From NCBI RefSeq assembly GCF_021568905.1, contig NZ_JAKGSB010000001.1, forward strand, positions 744,001-808,000: DNA of 64,000 bases. The letters run 5' to 3'. This document shows, piece by piece, positions 37,226 through 46,523 of the stretch. Position 1 is the first letter of the stretch. Every line of letters starts with the position of its first letter. Made by a program: the position numbers and the translations under genes. Origin of the DNA: Zavarzinia marina (GTDB lineage: Bacteria > Pseudomonadota > Alphaproteobacteria > Zavarziniales > Zavarziniaceae). The notes below the pieces were generated by a model. That model was given only the letters and a program-made list of their open reading frames with translations, was not told the origin of the DNA and searched no databases.

Positions 37226-38500
37226 TCAACCCGCCGCGGCGATCGCCTTCAGGGCGATGTCGGTGCGGTTGAAGCCGCCCTTCCAGTCGATCTTGCCAAC
37301 CGCTTCATAGGCCTTGTCCCGGGCTTCCGCGATGGTCGCCCCGAGGGCCGTGACGTTCAGCACGCGCCCACCGGTCGGCACGAAATGATCGCCCGCCGCC
37401 CTGGTCGCGGCATGGAAGACCGTGACGTCCGGCAGGGCATCGGCGGCATCGATGCCGTGGATCTCGCCGCCCGGCTCCAGCGTGCCGGGATAGCCTTTGG
37501 TCGCCATCACCACGGTCACCGCCGGGCGCGGATCCCAATCGATGTCCAGCGTGTCGAGCACGCCGTCGGCGGCGGCGGTCAGCACCGGCAGCAGATCGGT
37601 CTTCATCCGGGCCAGCAGCACCTGGCATTCAGGATCGCCGAAGCGGACGTTGTATTCGATCAGCTGCGGGCCGCTCGCGGTCAGCATCAGCCCGGCGTAG
37701 AGCACGCCCTTGAACGGCATGCCTTCCGCCGCCATCGCTGCCACGGTCGGGCGGATGATGCGGTCCATCACCTCGTCGACCATGGCATCGGTCATCAGGG
37801 GCGACGGGGCGACGGCGCCCATGCCGCCGGTATTGGGGCCGGTGTCGCCGTCATGGGCGCGCTTGTGGTCCTGGGCACTGCCCAGCGCCACGACATGGCG
37901 GCCGTCGGCGATGGCGAAAAAGCTCGCCTCCTCGCCCACCAGACATTCCTCGATCACGATTTCGGAACCGGCGGAGCCGAAGCGCCCGGCGAAACAATCC
38001 TCGACGGCGGCCTCCGCTTCCTCGCGCGTGGTCGCGATGACGACGCCCTTGCCGGCGGCGAGCCCGTCCGCCTTCACGACGATCGGCACCGGCCGGGTCT
38101 TCAGATAGGCGAGCGCCGAGTCCTTGTCGTGGAAGCGGCCATAGGCGGCGGTCGGAATGCCGTGGCGGGCGCAGAGATCCTTGGTGAAGCCCTTGGAGCC
38201 TTCGAGTTGGGCGGCGGCGGCACTCGGCCCGAAGACCTTGACGCCCTTCTCCGCCAGCTTGTCGGCAAGGCCGAAGACCAGCGGCGCCTCCGGCCCGATG
38301 ACGACGAAATCGATCTTCTCCGACCGGATCAGGGCGAAGACGCGGTCGATGTCCTTGAAATCGAGGTCGATGCAGGTCGCGACCCGGGCGATGCCGCCGT
38401 TGCCCGGCGCACAGAACAGCCGTCCCAGGTCGGGCGACTTCGCCAGCGCCCAGCACAGGGCATGTTCGCGTCCGCCGCCGCCGATCACCAATACGTTCAT
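37226..38500 (-). CDS. purD: Phosphoribosylamine-glycine ligase
   Basis: This 424-residue ATP-grasp enzyme makes glycinamide ribonucleotide, the second step of purine synthesis. [19 protein letters not shown] is the N-terminal nucleotide-fold start, [12 protein letters not shown] marks the ATP-grasp core, [14 protein letters not shown] is the catalytic loop, and [11 protein letters not shown] the metal site. It is complete and divergent from xseA, with 66 bases between starts. Confidence 0.97.
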   Translation of the reverse strand: MNVLVIGGGGREHALCWALAKSPDLGRLFCAPGNGGIARVATCIDLDFKDIDRVFALIRSEKIDFVVIGPEAPLVFGLADKLAEKGVKVFGPSAAAAQLEGSKGFTKDLCARHGIPTAAYGRFHDKDSALAYLKTRPVPIVVKADGLAAGKGVVIATTREEAEAAVEDCFAGRFGSAGSEIVIEECLVGEEASFFAIADGRHVVALGSAQDHKRAHDGDTGPNTGGMGAVAPSPLMTDAMVDEVMDRIIRPTVAAMAAEGMPFKGVLYAGLMLTASGPQLIEYNVRFGDPECQVLLARMKTDLLPVLTAAADGVLDTLDIDWDPRPAVTVVMATKGYPGTLEPGGEIHGIDAADALPDVTVFHAATRAAGDHFVPTGGRVLNVTALGATIAEARDKAYEAVGKIDWKGGFNRTDIALKAIAAAG

Positions 38501-38566
38501 GGGCCTCTACCTCGGGTCCTGAATTCAAACTCGACCGTTTTTCGGCCCTGCTTGTATCATGTTCGC

Positions 38567-40006
38567 ATGAGCATGGAAGACACCGCCGCCCCGAATCCGC
38601 AGCCGAATCCGGCCGCCAATATGGCCGAGGTTTCGGTTTCGGAACTCTCCGCCCAGTTGAAGCGCACGGTGGAAGACCGTTTCGGCCTCGTCCGCGTGCG
38701 GGGCGAGCTGTCGGGGGTGAAGCGCCATTCCTCCGGCCATCTCTATTACGCCCTGAAGGATGCCGATGCCGTGCTCGACGGGGTCGCCTGGCGGAATGTC
38801 GCCGGACGCCTGAAGTTCCGGCCGGAAGACGGGCTGGAGGTCGTGGTCACCGGCCGCCTGACCACCTATCCCGGCCGTTCGAAATATCAGATCGTGGCCG
38901 AAAGCATCGAACCGGCGGGCGCCGGCGCCCTGATGGCGCTGCTCGAGGAGCGCAAGCGCAAGCTCGCGGCCGAGGGTCTGTTCGCGCAGGAGCGAAAGCG
39001 GCCCCTGCCTTTCCTACCCGCGGTCATCGGCGTCGTCACCTCGCCCACCGGCGCCGTCATCCGCGACATCCTGCATCGCCTGAACGACCGTTTTCCGCGC
39101 CATGTCCTGGTCTGGCCCGTCGCGGTCCAGGGCGATGGCGCCGCCGAACAGGTGGCCCGCGCCATCAGGGGCTTCAATGCGATCCAGGACGGCGGCGTCC
39201 TGCCCCGGCCCGATCTGCTGATCGTGGCGCGGGGCGGCGGCAGCCTCGAGGATCTCTGGGCCTTCAACGAGGAAGTGGTGGTGCGCGCCGCCGCCGAAAG
39301 CGCGATCCCCCTGATTTCCGCCGTCGGCCATGAGACCGACACCACGCTGATCGATTTCGCCTCGGACCGCCGCGCCCCGACGCCGACCGCCGCCGCCGAA
39401 ATGGCGGTGCCCGTGCGCGCCGAACTGCTGGACCGGGTGGAGGACTTGGGCAAGCGCGGCCGGATCGCCGAACGCCGCCTGCTGTCGGAACAGGAGACGC
39501 GGCTCGAAGGCCTGACGCGTGGCCTCCGCCATCCCCGCAGCCTGATCGAGACGGCGGAACAACGCCTCGATGATCTGGGGGAGCGGCTGCCGCGCGCCCT
39601 GCTCGGCCTGATCGCCGATCGTCGCGGCCGCCTGGCGGAGGTTTCGGGCGGGCTCCGGCCCCAGGTTCTGTTGGGGGAGATCGGGCAGAAGGCGGCGATC
39701 CTCGATCAATGGGCGTCGCGCCTCGCCCCTGCCGCCCGCCGCAAGGTCGAGGACGGTGCCCGGGCTCTGGCCGGCACCGCCCAATTGCTGGAAAGCCTGT
39801 CCTATCAGCGGGTGCTGGCGCGCGGCTATGCCGTGGTCCGTCACGAGGGCCGCCTGACGTCGAGCGCCAAGGCCATCCGTCCCGGCGACGGGCTGGAAGT
39901 CGAATTCGCCGACGGCAAGATCGATGCGCTCGTGGCTGGCGATCCCCCCGCCAGAAGGCGTAAGAAGAGCGACACGACCCCGCCCGAGCAGGGCACCCTG
40001 ATCTGA
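38567..40006 (+). CDS. xseA: Exodeoxyribonuclease VII large subunit
   Basis: This 479-residue protein is the catalytic subunit of the single-strand exonuclease VII. It has an N-terminal OB-fold (about 20-115; [24 protein letters not shown] in two halves), the catalytic core with [17 protein letters not shown] and [16 protein letters not shown], and a coiled-coil C-terminal region. The divergence with purD is usual in Alphaproteobacteria. The chosen ATG is at 38567; ATGs at 38573 and 38621 are possible, and none has a strong ribosome site. The small subunit xseB is not in the window. Confidence 0.95.
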   Translation: MSMEDTAAPNPQPNPAANMAEVSVSELSAQLKRTVEDRFGLVRVRGELSGVKRHSSGHLYYALKDADAVLDGVAWRNVAGRLKFRPEDGLEVVVTGRLTTYPGRSKYQIVAESIEPAGAGALMALLEERKRKLAAEGLFAQERKRPLPFLPAVIGVVTSPTGAVIRDILHRLNDRFPRHVLVWPVAVQGDGAAEQVARAIRGFNAIQDGGVLPRPDLLIVARGGGSLEDLWAFNEEVVVRAAAESAIPLISAVGHETDTTLIDFASDRRAPTPTAAAEMAVPVRAELLDRVEDLGKRGRIAERRLLSEQETRLEGLTRGLRHPRSLIETAEQRLDDLGERLPRALLGLIADRRGRLAEVSGGLRPQVLLGEIGQKAAILDQWASRLAPAARRKVEDGARALAGTAQLLESLSYQRVLARGYAVVRHEGRLTSSAKAIRPGDGLEVEFADGKIDALVAGDPPARRRKKSDTTPPEQGTLI

Positions 40007-40018
40007 ACGAGTGCATCC

Positions 40019-40219
40019 ATGGATTCCGCCGCCCCCGCCAAGCTTCTCTACGACCACGGCCAGTTCAAGGTGCTGTGGCCCGGCTCCTATGTCATCTGCG
40101 CCGCGACCGGCCAGCGCATCGCGCTAGAGGACCTGCGCTATTGGTCGGTCGATCGCCAGGAACCCTATGTCTCGCCCGAGGCCGCCCTGAAGCGCGCGGC
40201 CGAAGTCGCCGGGGCATGA
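40019..40219 (+). CDS. DUF2093 domain protein
   Basis: This is a 66-residue protein whose core FKVLWPGSYVICAATGQRIALEDLRYWSVDRQEPY (spread over residues 16-50) identifies DUF2093, a small alphaproteobacterial family of unknown role that commonly follows xseA. It begins 12 bases after xseA and its stop overlaps the next ATG (ATGA), placing it between xseA and the M23 peptidase in one operon. Confidence 0.9.
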   Translation: MDSAAPAKLLYDHGQFKVLWPGSYVICAATGQRIALEDLRYWSVDRQEPYVSPEAALKRAAEVAGA

Positions 40220-41016
40220 TGCGCGGCGCCCTTCTTGCCCTCTTCCTGCTCGCCGCCGGCGCGGCGGAGGCCGCCACGGTCGACGGCGAGGTCCGACAGG
40301 GCCTGTTGATCACCGGCCATGCCGAACCGGGCGAGACGGTGCGCTTCGGCGACCGCAAGCTGAACATCGCGCCGGACGGGCGTTTCGTCCTCGGCCTCGG
40401 CCGCGACGCCGAGGGGGAGATGGTGCTGGACGTCACCAGCGCCGACGGCGGCCACAGCCAGATCCGCCGGCCGATCGCCAAGGGCGACTGGAAGATCCAG
40501 CGCATCGACGGCCTGCCGCCGGCCAAGGTGAACCCGAACGCCCAGGCGATGGAACGGATCAAGGCCGAGCGCCGGGTGATCGCCAATGCCCGCGCCGTCG
40601 ACAGTACGCGCACCGACTGGCAGGCCGGCCTGGTCTGGCCGGCCAAGGGGCCGATTTCAGGCGTCTACGGCAGCCAGCGCATCCTGAACGGCCAGCCGCG
40701 CAACCCCCATCTGGGCCTCGACGTCGCGGTGCCGACCGGCACCCCGATCGCGGCGGCGATGGGCGGTGTCGTCACCCTGGCGGAGCCGGACCTCTATTTC
40801 ACCGGCGGCACCGTCATCATCGATCATGGCTACGGTGTGCAGACGCTCTATGCCCATCTCTCCCGCGTCGACGTGAAGGTCGGCCAGACCGTCGCCGCCG
40901 GCGACACCATCGCGCTTTCAGGCGCCACCGGCCGCGTCACCGGCCCGCATCTGCATTTCGGCCTGGCGTGGTACGGCCTCCAGCTCGACCCGGCGCCCTA
41001 TCTGCCGGCGTCCTGA
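40216..41016 (+). CDS. M23 family metallopeptidase
   Basis: This 266-residue exported protein has a signal peptide (MRGALLALFLLAAGAAEA) and a C-terminal lysostaphin-type peptidase domain. Zinc ligands are in HLGLDVAVP (His and Asp near 166-170) and PHLHFGLAW (HxH near 244-246). The N-terminal part (about 20-90) is a beta-rich carbohydrate-regulatory-like domain. It should act in the periplasm on peptidoglycan cross-links. It is translationally coupled to the DUF2093 gene and overlaps the convergent DinB gene by 19 bases. Confidence 0.92.
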   Translation: MMRGALLALFLLAAGAAEAATVDGEVRQGLLITGHAEPGETVRFGDRKLNIAPDGRFVLGLGRDAEGEMVLDVTSADGGHSQIRRPIAKGDWKIQRIDGLPPAKVNPNAQAMERIKAERRVIANARAVDSTRTDWQAGLVWPAKGPISGVYGSQRILNGQPRNPHLGLDVAVPTGTPIAAAMGGVVTLAEPDLYFTGGTVIIDHGYGVQTLYAHLSRVDVKVGQTVAAGDTIALSGATGRVTGPHLHFGLAWYGLQLDPAPYLPAS

Positions 41017-41510
41017 GCCATCTCGCGGATGTAGTAGAGCAGGTCCAACGGCGGTGGATCGCGTTTCAGCAGGGACAGGAGGCCGTGGGTCTGGCCCCTG
41101 TGATGGGTCTGATGGTTGAACAGGTGTTGGAGCATGTCGGCCTGGCGATTGGTGAAGCGCCCGGCGGTCATGGTCGAATAGGTGAATTCGCGCTCCAGCG
41201 CCGCGTCGTCCAGCCCCGCCACGAAGTCGATGATCCAGGCGTCCATGTCGGCGCGTGCCGACGCCAGATCGTCCAACGCTTCGAACGGTATGAAATCGAG
41301 GCCCTTCACCTCGATGAAACGCTCGCCCGTGAAGCGTTCCATCCAGATGCTGTCGGCGACGATCAGATGGTTCAGAGTGCCCCGGACGGAACCGAAGAAG
41401 GCACCGAGATCGCGGGTGAATTCATCCGGCGCCAGATCGGCCACGGCGGCATAGAGCCGCCGGTTGGCCCAGCGGTTATAGGCCGCCATCTGGACGAAGA
41501 GGCGTTTCAT
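40998..41510 (-). CDS. DinB family protein
   Basis: This 170-residue four-helix-bundle protein shows the DinB metal triad: His48 in [10 protein letters not shown] and two histidines in [11 protein letters not shown] near 131-136. DinB/YfiT-like proteins are metal-dependent transferases or thiol-linked enzymes; individual roles are mostly unknown. The name does not mean DNA polymerase IV. Its ATG overlaps the thyX stop (ATGA), so it is co-translated with thyX. Confidence 0.88.
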   Translation of the reverse strand: MKRLFVQMAAYNRWANRRLYAAVADLAPDEFTRDLGAFFGSVRGTLNHLIVADSIWMERFTGERFIEVKGLDFIPFEALDDLASARADMDAWIIDFVAGLDDAALEREFTYSTMTAGRFTNRQADMLQHLFNHQTHHRGQTHGLLSLLKRDPPPLDLLYYIREMAQDAGR

Positions 41511-42472
41511 GCATCCCGCCCCAGGGTCGCCATCACTTCCTTCCATTCGCGGATCGAAAGCCCGCTTTCCTCCCGGCTCATGGGTGCACCGTCGAGCATG
41601 GATTTCACGACGGCCAGCGCCTTGGCGGACAGCAGGACACCGCCCTGGCGGTAATTGACGAAGGCGTCATGGGTGGCCGGCACCCAGCGCTGCAGCACCT
41701 CCGCCATCGCCTCGGCATAGACCCGAATCTCGTATTGAGCATGGGGATCGGCGCGCAGGCTGAGAAAATGCATGAAGTTGTGAAGGTCTGTTTTCCAATA
41801 CCATTGGGTATAGAAGTTCAGAGACAGGTTCATCCGCGCGAGTTCCCGCGCGAGGCCGGTGACGGCCACCGTCTCGGCCGACGCGGCAAGCCCCCGGTCT
41901 TCCTCCGGCTCCTGTTCCGAGGTGCCGAGCATCTCGAGGTAATGGTCGTAGCTGCGCTCCGCATCGGCGCGCAGCAGTGCCATCACCTTTTCCGCCTGAT
42001 CGGGCGGCAGGACGTCACCCCGGCCCTGGCGGTTGGAAGATGATTGCGCCGCCATATGCTCCGCCTTCGGGATGTAGAACTCCCGATCCAACAGGGAATA
42101 GCGTGCCGAATACTCGTTTACATTGGCGGTCCGGTGGCGGATCCATTGCCGTGCGACGAAGATCGGCAGTTTGACGTGGAATTTTATTTCGCACATCTCG
42201 AATGGCGTGGAATGCCGGTGGCGCATCAGATAGGCGATCAGGCCCGCGTCCTCCCGCACCTTCTTGGTGCCCTTGCCGTAGGAGACGCGCGCCGCCTGCA
42301 CCACCGCCGCATCGTCGCCCATATAGTCGACGACGCGGATGAAGCCGTGGTCGAGCACCGGAATGGCGTCGTAGAGGATCTCTTCGAGCGCGGGCACTGT
42401 GGCGCGCCGCGTGGTGAAGCTCTGTCCGCGCAGCGCGTCGATTTCGGCCTGTTGCTCGGGGGTCATGCTCAT
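41507..42472 (-). CDS. thyX: Flavin-dependent thymidylate synthase
   Basis: This 321-residue enzyme methylates dUMP to dTMP using FAD, NADPH and methylene-tetrahydrofolate. The ThyX signature [15 protein letters not shown] is at residues 112-126, and the second substrate helix [22 protein letters not shown] follows later. The N-terminal about 40 residues are longer than in Thermotoga ThyX, as is usual in Alphaproteobacteria. The start may be the ATG at 42472 or 42466. thyX sits between the channel gene (12 bases upstream) and dinB. Confidence 0.95.
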   Translation of the reverse strand: MSMTPEQQAEIDALRGQSFTTRRATVPALEEILYDAIPVLDHGFIRVVDYMGDDAAVVQAARVSYGKGTKKVREDAGLIAYLMRHRHSTPFEMCEIKFHVKLPIFVARQWIRHRTANVNEYSARYSLLDREFYIPKAEHMAAQSSSNRQGRGDVLPPDQAEKVMALLRADAERSYDHYLEMLGTSEQEPEEDRGLAASAETVAVTGLARELARMNLSLNFYTQWYWKTDLHNFMHFLSLRADPHAQYEIRVYAEAMAEVLQRWVPATHDAFVNYRQGGVLLSAKALAVVKSMLDGAPMSREESGLSIREWKEVMATLGRDA

Positions 42473-42483
42473 GTCTTGGTCTT

Positions 42484-43296
42484 TCAGACGCTTCCGTGCC
42501 GGTGGTTCAGCAGCGTGCCGCAATGCTTGCAGTGGATCGCGTCGCGATCGTGCCGGATCAGGCCGCAGCCGGTGCATTTCAGATAGATGCCCGCCGGCCG
42601 AAGCACCGCCCGGACGAGATTGAGGAACAGGGAGACGCCGACGATCATCACGATGACCGACAGCAGCCGCCCCCAGGTGCCGGTCAGGACGACATCGCCA
42701 TAACCCGTCGTGGTCAGCGTGGTGACCGTGTAATAGACCGCGTCGGCATAGGTGTGCAGCCCGGGATTGCCCCGGTGCTGGAACACGAAGATGATGCCGG
42801 ACATCACGAAGACGAAGACGAAGAGATTGAGCCCGGCGCGCACCGCCAGCTCCTTCTCCTCCAGCCAGGGCGAAAGATGCTTCAGATGGCCGAGCACCTG
42901 GTAGGAGACGGCGATCCGCTGGGCCCGCAGGATGCGCAGGAAGGCCAGACTCTCGAACGCCGGCATGAGCAGCGAGGCGACGACGATCAGGTCGAACAGG
43001 GTCGACGGCCGCACGACGTGGCGCCAGAAGCGCGGCGCGATCCAGGTCCGCGCGCCGACGTCCAGCGCCATCAGAACACCGATGGCGACGTCGATCTCCC
43101 AGATCGTCGAATCGAAGAAGAAGGAGACGGTGACGAAATAGGCGACCGTGACGAGGTCGAAACCCAGGAGGAAATAGCGGAAGCCGACCGTGACCGGGTC
43201 GGTGCCGCGATAGAGATCCGCGACCAGCAGGCGCAGGCTCGGCCGCTGCTTGCGCACGCGGGCCCGGTGCGCCGTCTTGCCGTCCTGTTCCGTCAT
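42484..43296 (-). CDS. Voltage-gated-type potassium channel with C-terminal zinc ribbon
   Basis: This 270-residue protein has a six-helix ion-channel layout: helices about 42-61, 66-86, 100-118, a short S4-like segment with RILRAQRI (121-128), 153-173 and 208-232. The selectivity filter is TTTGYGD (195-201), typical of potassium channels. After the last helix comes a compact zinc ribbon with Cys241, Cys244, Cys256 and Cys259, which could sense metal or redox state. It is upstream of thyX on the same strand and divergent from the tmRNA gene. Confidence 0.88.
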   Translation of the reverse strand: MTEQDGKTAHRARVRKQRPSLRLLVADLYRGTDPVTVGFRYFLLGFDLVTVAYFVTVSFFFDSTIWEIDVAIGVLMALDVGARTWIAPRFWRHVVRPSTLFDLIVVASLLMPAFESLAFLRILRAQRIAVSYQVLGHLKHLSPWLEEKELAVRAGLNLFVFVFVMSGIIFVFQHRGNPGLHTYADAVYYTVTTLTTTGYGDVVLTGTWGRLLSVIVMIVGVSLFLNLVRAVLRPAGIYLKCTGCGLIRHDRDAIHCKHCGTLLNHRHGSV

Positions 43297-43324
43297 TCCC
43301 CCGCCCGATTCCGCCGTCGCCCGA

Positions 43325-43354
43325 TTCCACCGCCTGTGGGCCCCGCAGTATACG
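43325..43354 (+). promoter_or_regulatory. Candidate tmRNA promoter
   Basis: TATACG (43349-43354) is a good -10 element; TTCCAC (43325-43330) is a weak -35 at an 18-base spacing. The predicted start, near 43361, lies just before the structured acceptor piece. Confidence 0.4.
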
Positions 43355-43360
43355 TCTTCA

Positions 43361-43645
43361 ATTCCGGGGGGCGATGCCCTATATCTTGCGTGTCGGGCAA
43401 CCGACTATGGCGATAAACGAAGTTCGGAATAGACGTTGCGGACCCGGGGGCGGTACCCGGCGCCTCCACCATGAATCCATCGGGAAAGAATGCCGGTGGG
43501 TTGATGCTGGGGGCGAAACAGGATCGACGTGCGTAGTAAAGGGACGTTCTTTCGCTCGGCATGATACCGCCGTTATCGGGTCAAACCTACAAGTGCCAAC
43601 GACAACGAAATGGCGCTCGCTGCCTAAATTTTAGGTAAGCGCGGT
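43361..43645 (+). ncRNA. ssrA: Circularly permuted two-piece tmRNA
   Basis: tmRNA rescues stalled ribosomes together with SmpB. The order is acceptor piece first, ending CGCCTCCACCA at 43471, then a spacer (43472-43508), then the coding piece starting GGGGGCGAAACAGGATCGACG-like at 43509 (given here as two halves GGGGGCGAAA and CAGGATCGACG). The two ends pair as a 7-bp acceptor stem (43509-43515 with 43461-43467) whose third pair is G43511-U43465, the alanine identity element. The T stem is CCGGG/CCCGG. The tag frame 43595-43627 reads ANDNEMALAA then TAA, and a helix around the stop codon closes the piece near 43643. The 5' end is approximate. Confidence 0.93.
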
Positions 43646-43647
43646 AC

Positions 43648-43690
43648 GGGGGGCACCGGGCAACAGAAGCCCCCCACTTCTCCCTCTTTC
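43648..43690 (+). terminator. tmRNA terminator
   Basis: GGGGGGC (43648-43654) pairs with GCCCCCC (43669-43675) around a 14-base loop, followed by a pyrimidine-rich stretch with CTTTCTCTTT. It lies between the tmRNA and the convergent DUF4336 gene. Confidence 0.65.
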
Positions 43691-43694
43691 TCTT

Positions 43695-44393
43695 TCAGTC
43701 TCGCGGCTTCAGCCAGCGAAAGGCCCGTGCCAGGAAGGCCTGCCCATCCTGCGTCACCGGGGTGCCATGGGCCATCAGTACCCGTTCCGCCGGCCAGGCC
43801 AGGATATGGTCGAGTGCTACACGGGCCGCCCGCCGGTCGGTGAAGGCCAGACGGAACTTGCGCGGCACCATGGGCTCCGCCTCCATCATCAGGTCCAGCC
43901 GGGCGATCACGGCGCGCCAGCCGGAAAACCAGCCCGGCGGCAATTGCTGGATGAGGTCGGTGAAGATCGCGGTGCGGCTCGGCCCATGGAAGAACACGAC
44001 TTCGGTCGTGATCCGATTGCCGCGCATCGCCACCAGGTCGACGGCGCCGCCCCAGGCCGGATCCGGCGCATCGCCGAGATCGGCATCGAAGGCGATATCC
44101 GGGCGCTTCACCCGAAGACCGGGTGCGGCGTGGACCTTCGCCGATGGGAAAGCTTCGATCCAGGCGGCCAGATGCAGGTGATGCAGCGCATTGGGCGCAA
44201 CGATGTGGCGCACCGGTCCCAGCGCCTCGACCGCCGTCCGCAGATCCCCGTTCAGATCGACGGGCGACCAGACGAAGAGTCCACCGTCGGGCAGGCGCAG
44301 GATCGTCATGCGCGTCGGGTAGTGGAAGCCGGCGGCCGCCACCACCGGGGCACCTTCGGCGATCCAGATCTCCGGTCCGAATGGTGTCGGCAT
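43695..44393 (-). CDS. DUF4336 domain protein
   Basis: This 232-residue protein resembles a metallo-beta-lactamase fold without the full metal motif: PNALHHLHLAAWIEAFPSAKVH (about 89-110) takes the place of the HxHxDH region, and HGTPV near 210 fits a late metal ligand. DUF4336 proteins occur in bacteria and plants with no proven activity. It is convergent with the tmRNA gene and preceded by the DoxX gene on the same strand, with a terminator between them. Confidence 0.82.
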   Translation of the reverse strand: MPTPFGPEIWIAEGAPVVAAAGFHYPTRMTILRLPDGGLFVWSPVDLNGDLRTAVEALGPVRHIVAPNALHHLHLAAWIEAFPSAKVHAAPGLRVKRPDIAFDADLGDAPDPAWGGAVDLVAMRGNRITTEVVFFHGPSRTAIFTDLIQQLPPGWFSGWRAVIARLDLMMEAEPMVPRKFRLAFTDRRAARVALDHILAWPAERVLMAHGTPVTQDGQAFLARAFRWLKPRD

Positions 44394-44425
44394 CCGTGCT
44401 CCCCTCTCGCGGCCAGCATGGCACA

Positions 44426-44455
44426 GGAAAACGCCCGGCGCGAAGGCCGGGCGTT
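44426..44455 (-). terminator. Terminator of the DoxX gene
   Basis: On the minus strand AACGCCCGGC/GCCGGGCGTT (10 bp, 44455-44446 with 44439-44430) closes a six-base loop and is followed by TTTTCC. It lies about 45 bases after the DoxX stop codon. Confidence 0.75.
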
Positions 44456-44473
44456 CGATCGACAGGGTTGCGT

Positions 44474-44511
44474 CAGGCGCCCAAATTCAGGCGCCCATAT
44501 TCAGGCACCTT
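44474..44511. repeat. 14-bp tandem repeat over the DoxX stop codon
   Basis: Units CAGGCGCCCAAATT (44474-44487) and CAGGCGCCCATATT (44488-44501) are followed by a partial third copy to 44511. Read on the minus strand every unit ends in GCC-TGA, so the gene's last codons and stop have been copied downstream. Confidence 0.75.
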
Positions 44512-44932
44512 GGGCCACGCGGCCGGCGGGCGACGTCCGGCGGTTGCGCAGCAGGGCGTCGAGGCTGAGGCTGCCGGCCCCGAAGGCGACGACCTGCAGC
44601 AGCCCGCCGGCGATGGCGAGATTCTTCAGGAAATGAATTTCCTGATTCTGATCGCCCGAGGCGCCGTGGAAGACGAAGGCGGTCACCAGCGAGAAGAGCG
44701 CGAGGCCGAGCGCGACCAGCCGGGTCTGATAGCCGACGATCAGCAGAATGCCGCCGCCGATTTCGGCCGCGACGGCGCCGATGAAGGCGAGCTCCGGCAG
44801 CGGCAGGCCCGATGCGGCGATATAGCCGATGGTGCCTTCGGCCGCCGACAGTTTGGCGATGCCGGAAAGCAGGAAGATGGTGGCGAGCAGCACACGGCCG
44901 CCGAGGGGCAGGAAGCGGGTTTCATTGGTCAT
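44501..44932 (-). CDS. DoxX family membrane protein
   Basis: This 143-residue protein has four hydrophobic helices (about 12-30, 47-66, 72-92 and 102-120), with the DoxX pattern GGRVLLATIFLLSGIAKL in the first and GGILLIVGYQTRLVALGLALF spanning the second and third. DoxX relatives are quinone-linked or redox membrane proteins of uncertain role. It is divergent from a LysR regulator across 120 bases, a common arrangement in which the regulator controls the DoxX gene. Confidence 0.88.
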   Translation of the reverse strand: MTNETRFLPLGGRVLLATIFLLSGIAKLSAAEGTIGYIAASGLPLPELAFIGAVAAEIGGGILLIVGYQTRLVALGLALFSLVTAFVFHGASGDQNQEIHFLKNLAIAGGLLQVVAFGAGSLSLDALLRNRRTSPAGRVAQGA

Positions 44933-44989
44933 GGCGTTGGTCCTTTCGATGTCCGGGGATGCGCCGCGGCATCCATGGCCCGAAAGATG

Positions 44990-45050
44990 GCCTCTATGAT
45001 CATTCCATAAAATCTGGATAATATCGTATGAAACATTCTAGATATTGGAA
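44990..45050. promoter_or_regulatory. AT-rich divergent control region with palindromes
   Basis: This stretch is markedly AT-rich against its surroundings and holds ATAATAT, TCTAGA and spaced ATAT copies around CGTATGAAACATTCTAG, reminiscent of T-N11-A LysR boxes. It sits between the divergent DoxX and LysR genes, directly before the LysR start codon, so autoregulation and control of DoxX are plausible. Confidence 0.45.
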
Positions 45051-45052
45051 CG

Positions 45053-45952
45053 ATGGACCCGCGCAGCCCCACTCTCGACCAGATGCAGGTTCTCCTGGCC
45101 GTTGTGGACCAGGGCGGCTTCGCCGCCGCCGCCCGGCATCTGGGACGGGCGACCTCCGTCGTCTCCTATCAGATCGCCAACCTCGAAGCGCAACTGGGCC
45201 TTGCCCTGTTCGAACGGGCAGGCACGCGCAAACCGCGCCTGACCGAGGCAGGCGCCGCCATGGTGGCCGAAAGCCGGGGCGTCGCCTCCCGCCTCGACCG
45301 TATGCTGGCCCGCGCCCGGGGCCTGCGTGCCGGCCTGGAGACAGAAGTCGCGCTGGTGGTCGATGCCATGCTGCCGATGGCTGTCCTGGCCGGTGTCTTC
45401 GAACGGTTCCGGATCGAATTCCCGACCGTCACCCTTCGTCTCCAGGTCGAGGCCCTGGGCGGCGTCGTCCAGATGGTGCTGGAAGGGCGCGCCGATCTCG
45501 GCGTCACCGGGCCCCTGCCCCAGGTCCACGACAATCTGCAGGGTGTCGCCGCCGGCGCGCTCCGCCTCGTGCCCGTCGCCGCCCCCGATCATCCCCTGGC
45601 CCGCGCCGAGGGACCAATAACGGCCGAGACGGCACGAGAGCACCTGCAACTCGTGCTGTCCGACCGCTCGCCCCTGACGGCGGGGCGGGATTTCGTCGTC
45701 CTTGCCGCGCGCAATTGGCGGCTGGCGGATCTCGGCGCCAAGCACGCCCTGCTGCTGGCCGGCATCGGCTGGGGCAGCATGCCAGCCCCCCTCGTCCGCG
45801 ACGATCTCGCGGCCGGGCGCCTGCGTCGCCTCGCGATCGACGATTGGGAGAACATGCTCTATCCGCTGCGCGTGGTTCACCGCGCCGGGCAGGCGCCGGG
45901 CCCCGCCGGCCTTTGGCTGGCCGAAGCTCTTCGCGTACAGGACTGGACTTGA
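45053..45952 (+). CDS. LysR-type transcriptional regulator
   Basis: This 299-residue regulator has a winged helix-turn-helix (about 1-60: LDQMQVLLAVVDQGGFAAAARHLGRATSVVSYQI in parts, with LFERAGTRKPRLTEAG) and a periplasmic-binding-like effector domain (about 90-295). The recognition helix RATSVVSYQIANLE is intact. Its likely target is the divergent DoxX gene. The effector cannot be inferred. Confidence 0.92.
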   Translation: MDPRSPTLDQMQVLLAVVDQGGFAAAARHLGRATSVVSYQIANLEAQLGLALFERAGTRKPRLTEAGAAMVAESRGVASRLDRMLARARGLRAGLETEVALVVDAMLPMAVLAGVFERFRIEFPTVTLRLQVEALGGVVQMVLEGRADLGVTGPLPQVHDNLQGVAAGALRLVPVAAPDHPLARAEGPITAETAREHLQLVLSDRSPLTAGRDFVVLAARNWRLADLGAKHALLLAGIGWGSMPAPLVRDDLAAGRLRRLAIDDWENMLYPLRVVHRAGQAPGPAGLWLAEALRVQDWT

Positions 45953-45987
45953 AACGAAAAAGGGCCCGGCAGTCGCCTGCCGGGCCC
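45953..45987 (-). terminator. Terminator of the rplM-rpsI operon
   Basis: GGGCCCGGCAG/CTGCCGGGCCC (45962-45972 with 45977-45987) is an 11-bp stem with a four-base loop; on the minus strand it is followed by TTTTTCGTTT. It ends 20 bases after the rpsI stop. It may also act weakly on the convergent LysR gene. Confidence 0.85.
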
Positions 45988-46007
45988 GATTTCCTCGCGA
46001 AGAGCGA

Positions 46008-46520
46008 TCAGCGCTTCGAGAACTGGAAGCTGCGGCGGGCCTTCGCCTTGCCGTACTTCTTGCGCTCGACCACGCGGCTGTCGCGGGTCAGGAAGCCGCC
46101 GGCCTTCAGCACGGGGCGCAGTTCCGGCTCCTGATAGGTCAGGGCCTTGGAAATGCCGTGGCGGACGGCGCCCGCCTGGCCCGACAGGCCGCCGCCGGAG
46201 ACGGTGGCGATCACGTCGTACTGGCCGTCGCGGTTGGCGACCTGGAACGGCTGGTTCAGCATCATGCGCAGAACCGAACGCGCGAAATAGGTCTGGATGT
46301 CACGGCCGTTGATGGTGACCTGGCCGGTGCCGCGCTTCACCCAGACGCGGGCGACCGCGTCCTTGCGCTTGCCGGTCGCGTAGGTGCGGCCCTTGGCATC
46401 GATCGCCTTCTTGGCGTCGGGGGTGTTGCTGGCGGTCGGGGCGGTCCCTTCGCCGGCGGTCAGCGAGCGGAGGTCCTGCAGGGTGCGGGGCTGGGTCTGG
46501 GGAGCCTGGTTCTCGGCCAT
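46008..46520 (-). CDS. rpsI: 30S ribosomal protein S9
   Basis: This 170-residue protein is S9 (uS9) with an N-terminal extension of about 40 residues ([13 protein letters not shown] onward, rich in Thr, Pro and Ala) that is typical of Alphaproteobacteria. The conserved core starts at [17 protein letters not shown] and ends with the basic tail [17 protein letters not shown], whose last residues reach the P-site tRNA. It begins three bases after rplM in the standard rplM-rpsI operon. Confidence 0.98.
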   Translation of the reverse strand: MAENQAPQTQPRTLQDLRSLTAGEGTAPTASNTPDAKKAIDAKGRTYATGKRKDAVARVWVKRGTGQVTINGRDIQTYFARSVLRMMLNQPFQVANRDGQYDVIATVSGGGLSGQAGAVRHGISKALTYQEPELRPVLKAGGFLTRDSRVVERKKYGKAKARRSFQFSKR

Positions 46521-46523
46521 GGC

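Noticed and set aside
43293-43562. An 89-codon open frame on the minus strand across the tmRNA locus
   Set aside because: It is the antisense of the tmRNA acceptor and coding pieces; base-pairing, CCA end and tag explain the sequence fully, and the peptide matches no family.
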